This document shows, in pieces, positions 5,577 to 6,149 of a stretch of DNA of 6,149 bases. The position numbers and the translations under genes were made by a program. The notes below the pieces were generated by a model. The model saw only the letters and a list, made by a program, of their open reading frames with translations, had not been told where the DNA came from and made no database searches. Source of the stretch: Burkholderiaceae bacterium (GTDB lineage: Bacteria; Pseudomonadota; Gammaproteobacteria; Burkholderiales; Burkholderiaceae_C); the NCBI GenBank assembly GCA_031256305.1, contig JAIRQU010000263.1:1-6149 (forward strand), given 5' to 3'. The stretch's first letter is position 1. Each line of letters starts with the position of its first letter.

Positions 5577-5587
5577 TCCTGAAGGCA

Positions 5588-5613
5588 AAAACAAGACAGA
5601 CCTGTCGTGTTTT
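5588..5613 (-). terminator. Intrinsic-terminator-like hairpin after the rhombosortase-like gene
   Basis: Arms 5588-5599 and 5602-5613 pair as AAAACA/TGTTTT and GACAG/CTGTC with one A-G mismatch. On the minus strand the stem ends in TTGTTTTTG, giving a U-rich 3' side. It begins one base past the stop codon at 5615-5617. Position and U-tract fit Rho-independent termination, although the stem is only moderately GC-rich. Confidence 0.6.
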
Positions 5614-5614
5614 G

Positions 5615-6149
5615 TTAACGCGCGCGATGCGCAAAGGGGACACAACGGCGGGCGATTTTTAACCCGTTGCGCCAGCGGGCAAGGGCGCGGGCCGCGCCAT
5701 CGACTGCGGCGGCGGCGATCAGCCCTGTCGCCGCGCCGCTCAGGTGCGCGGCATAGACGACGTTGAAGCCCCAATAGCTGTCGAAAGCGATGGGCGTGGC
5801 CCAGCCGCGTTCAAGCAGCAGTTTGATGAACAGGCCCGCCGCCAGCAGCGCGCCGATGCCGCGCGCGCCGCGTTGGGTGAGCGCGCGCCAGGCGGCAATG
5901 GCCGCCGCCGCCTGAATCAGGCCCGACAGTCCCGCGTACCACCCCACCGCCGGCCACAATAGCAGTCCCAGCGTGGACAGCGGCCAGGCGATCAGCAGCG
6001 CCAGCGCGTCGCGGGGCCGCGCACCCACAGCCTGGCCCAGCACGGCAACGGCGGCCAGCGCCAGCGCGTTGCCAAACGCATGGAACGGCGTCAGGTTGAC
6101 GAGCGGCGCGCTCCACGGCGTCCAGGGCCATTGCCGCCAGCGGCCCGCT
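5615..6149 (-). CDS. Rhombosortase-like rhomboid family intramembrane serine protease (5' end outside window)
   Basis: 177 residues are visible; the N-terminus lies beyond the right edge. Counting from the first full codon, HAFGN (23-27) matches the HxxxN motif of rhomboid helix 2. GLSG (73-76) holds the predicted nucleophile S75. AAHLSGAATG (133-142) holds the predicted catalytic H135 with the usual small-residue helix. Five hydrophobic segments are seen (about 26-47, 48-66, 70-88, 95-113, 129-150). The segment FIKLLLERGWATP (107-119) before the His helix resembles rhombosortases, which process proteins with GlyGly-CTERM tails, more than GlpG-type enzymes, which are usually longer. The GLSG motif is followed by LIQA rather than the LHG I associate with many rhombosortases. 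The C-terminal tail is basic (about 159-177). No GlyGly-CTERM substrate is encoded in the window. Rhomboid superfamily membership is strong, the rhombosortase assignment moderate. Confidence 0.85.
   Translation of the reverse strand, partial: AGRWRQWPWTPWSAPLVNLTPFHAFGNALALAAVAVLGQAVGARPRDALALLIAWPLSTLGLLLWPAVGWYAGLSGLIQAAAAIAAWRALTQRGARGIGALLAAGLFIKLLLERGWATPIAFDSYWGFNVVYAAHLSGAATGLIAAAAVDGAARALARWRNGLKIARRCVPFAHRAR

Noticed and set aside
5994..6075. Repeated GCCAGCGCG-like sequence near the right edge
   Set aside because: It arises from Leu-Ala-rich codons in the rhomboid membrane helices; not an independent repeat element.

Overview
The window looks like a chromosomal piece of a GC-rich betaproteobacterium, most likely Burkholderiales (perhaps Alcaligenaceae-like). 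This rests on codon usage, on an mltA / FAD-oxidoreductase / folB cluster that I associate with that group from memory, and on the type of the serine-rich lipoprotein. No rRNA, tRNA, CRISPR array, transposase or prophage gene is visible. Six genes can be supported, plus a few hairpins and weak promoter candidates.

Region 1-2422 (minus strand) is a two-gene operon read right to left. It holds mltA (lytic murein transglycosylase A, an outer-membrane lipoprotein) and then a flavoprotein oxidoreductase joined in one frame to a dihydroneopterin aldolase (FolB) domain. The second gene's ATG overlaps the mltA stop (TGATG), and its 3' end runs off the left edge. This natural fusion is the most unusual item in the window.

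Region 2423-2686 is the divergent intergenic space. Region 2687-4383 (plus strand) holds three small exported-protein genes in a row: two RcnB-family paralogues and an Ala/Pro-rich protein with a Gly/Tyr-rich C-terminus. The last two are separated by a gap with a strong hairpin. All three start with a similar MTxxKI stretch.

Region 4384-5587 is visibly more AT-rich. It contains a non-coding stretch with two inverted repeats and a minus-strand, Ser/Thr/Asn/Gly-rich lipoprotein gene with its own promoter candidate. The base composition suggests acquired or fast-evolving DNA.

Region 5588-6149 (minus strand) carries the 3' part of a rhomboid-type intramembrane serine protease of the rhombosortase kind, which runs off the right edge. 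A terminator-like hairpin sits directly after its stop codon.

Almost all products act in the cell envelope (peptidoglycan remodelling, periplasmic RcnB-like proteins, a lipoprotein, a membrane protease). The exception is the FolB-fused flavoprotein, which looks cytoplasmic. I see no evidence that the whole window is one functional system; it looks like several independent transcription units.
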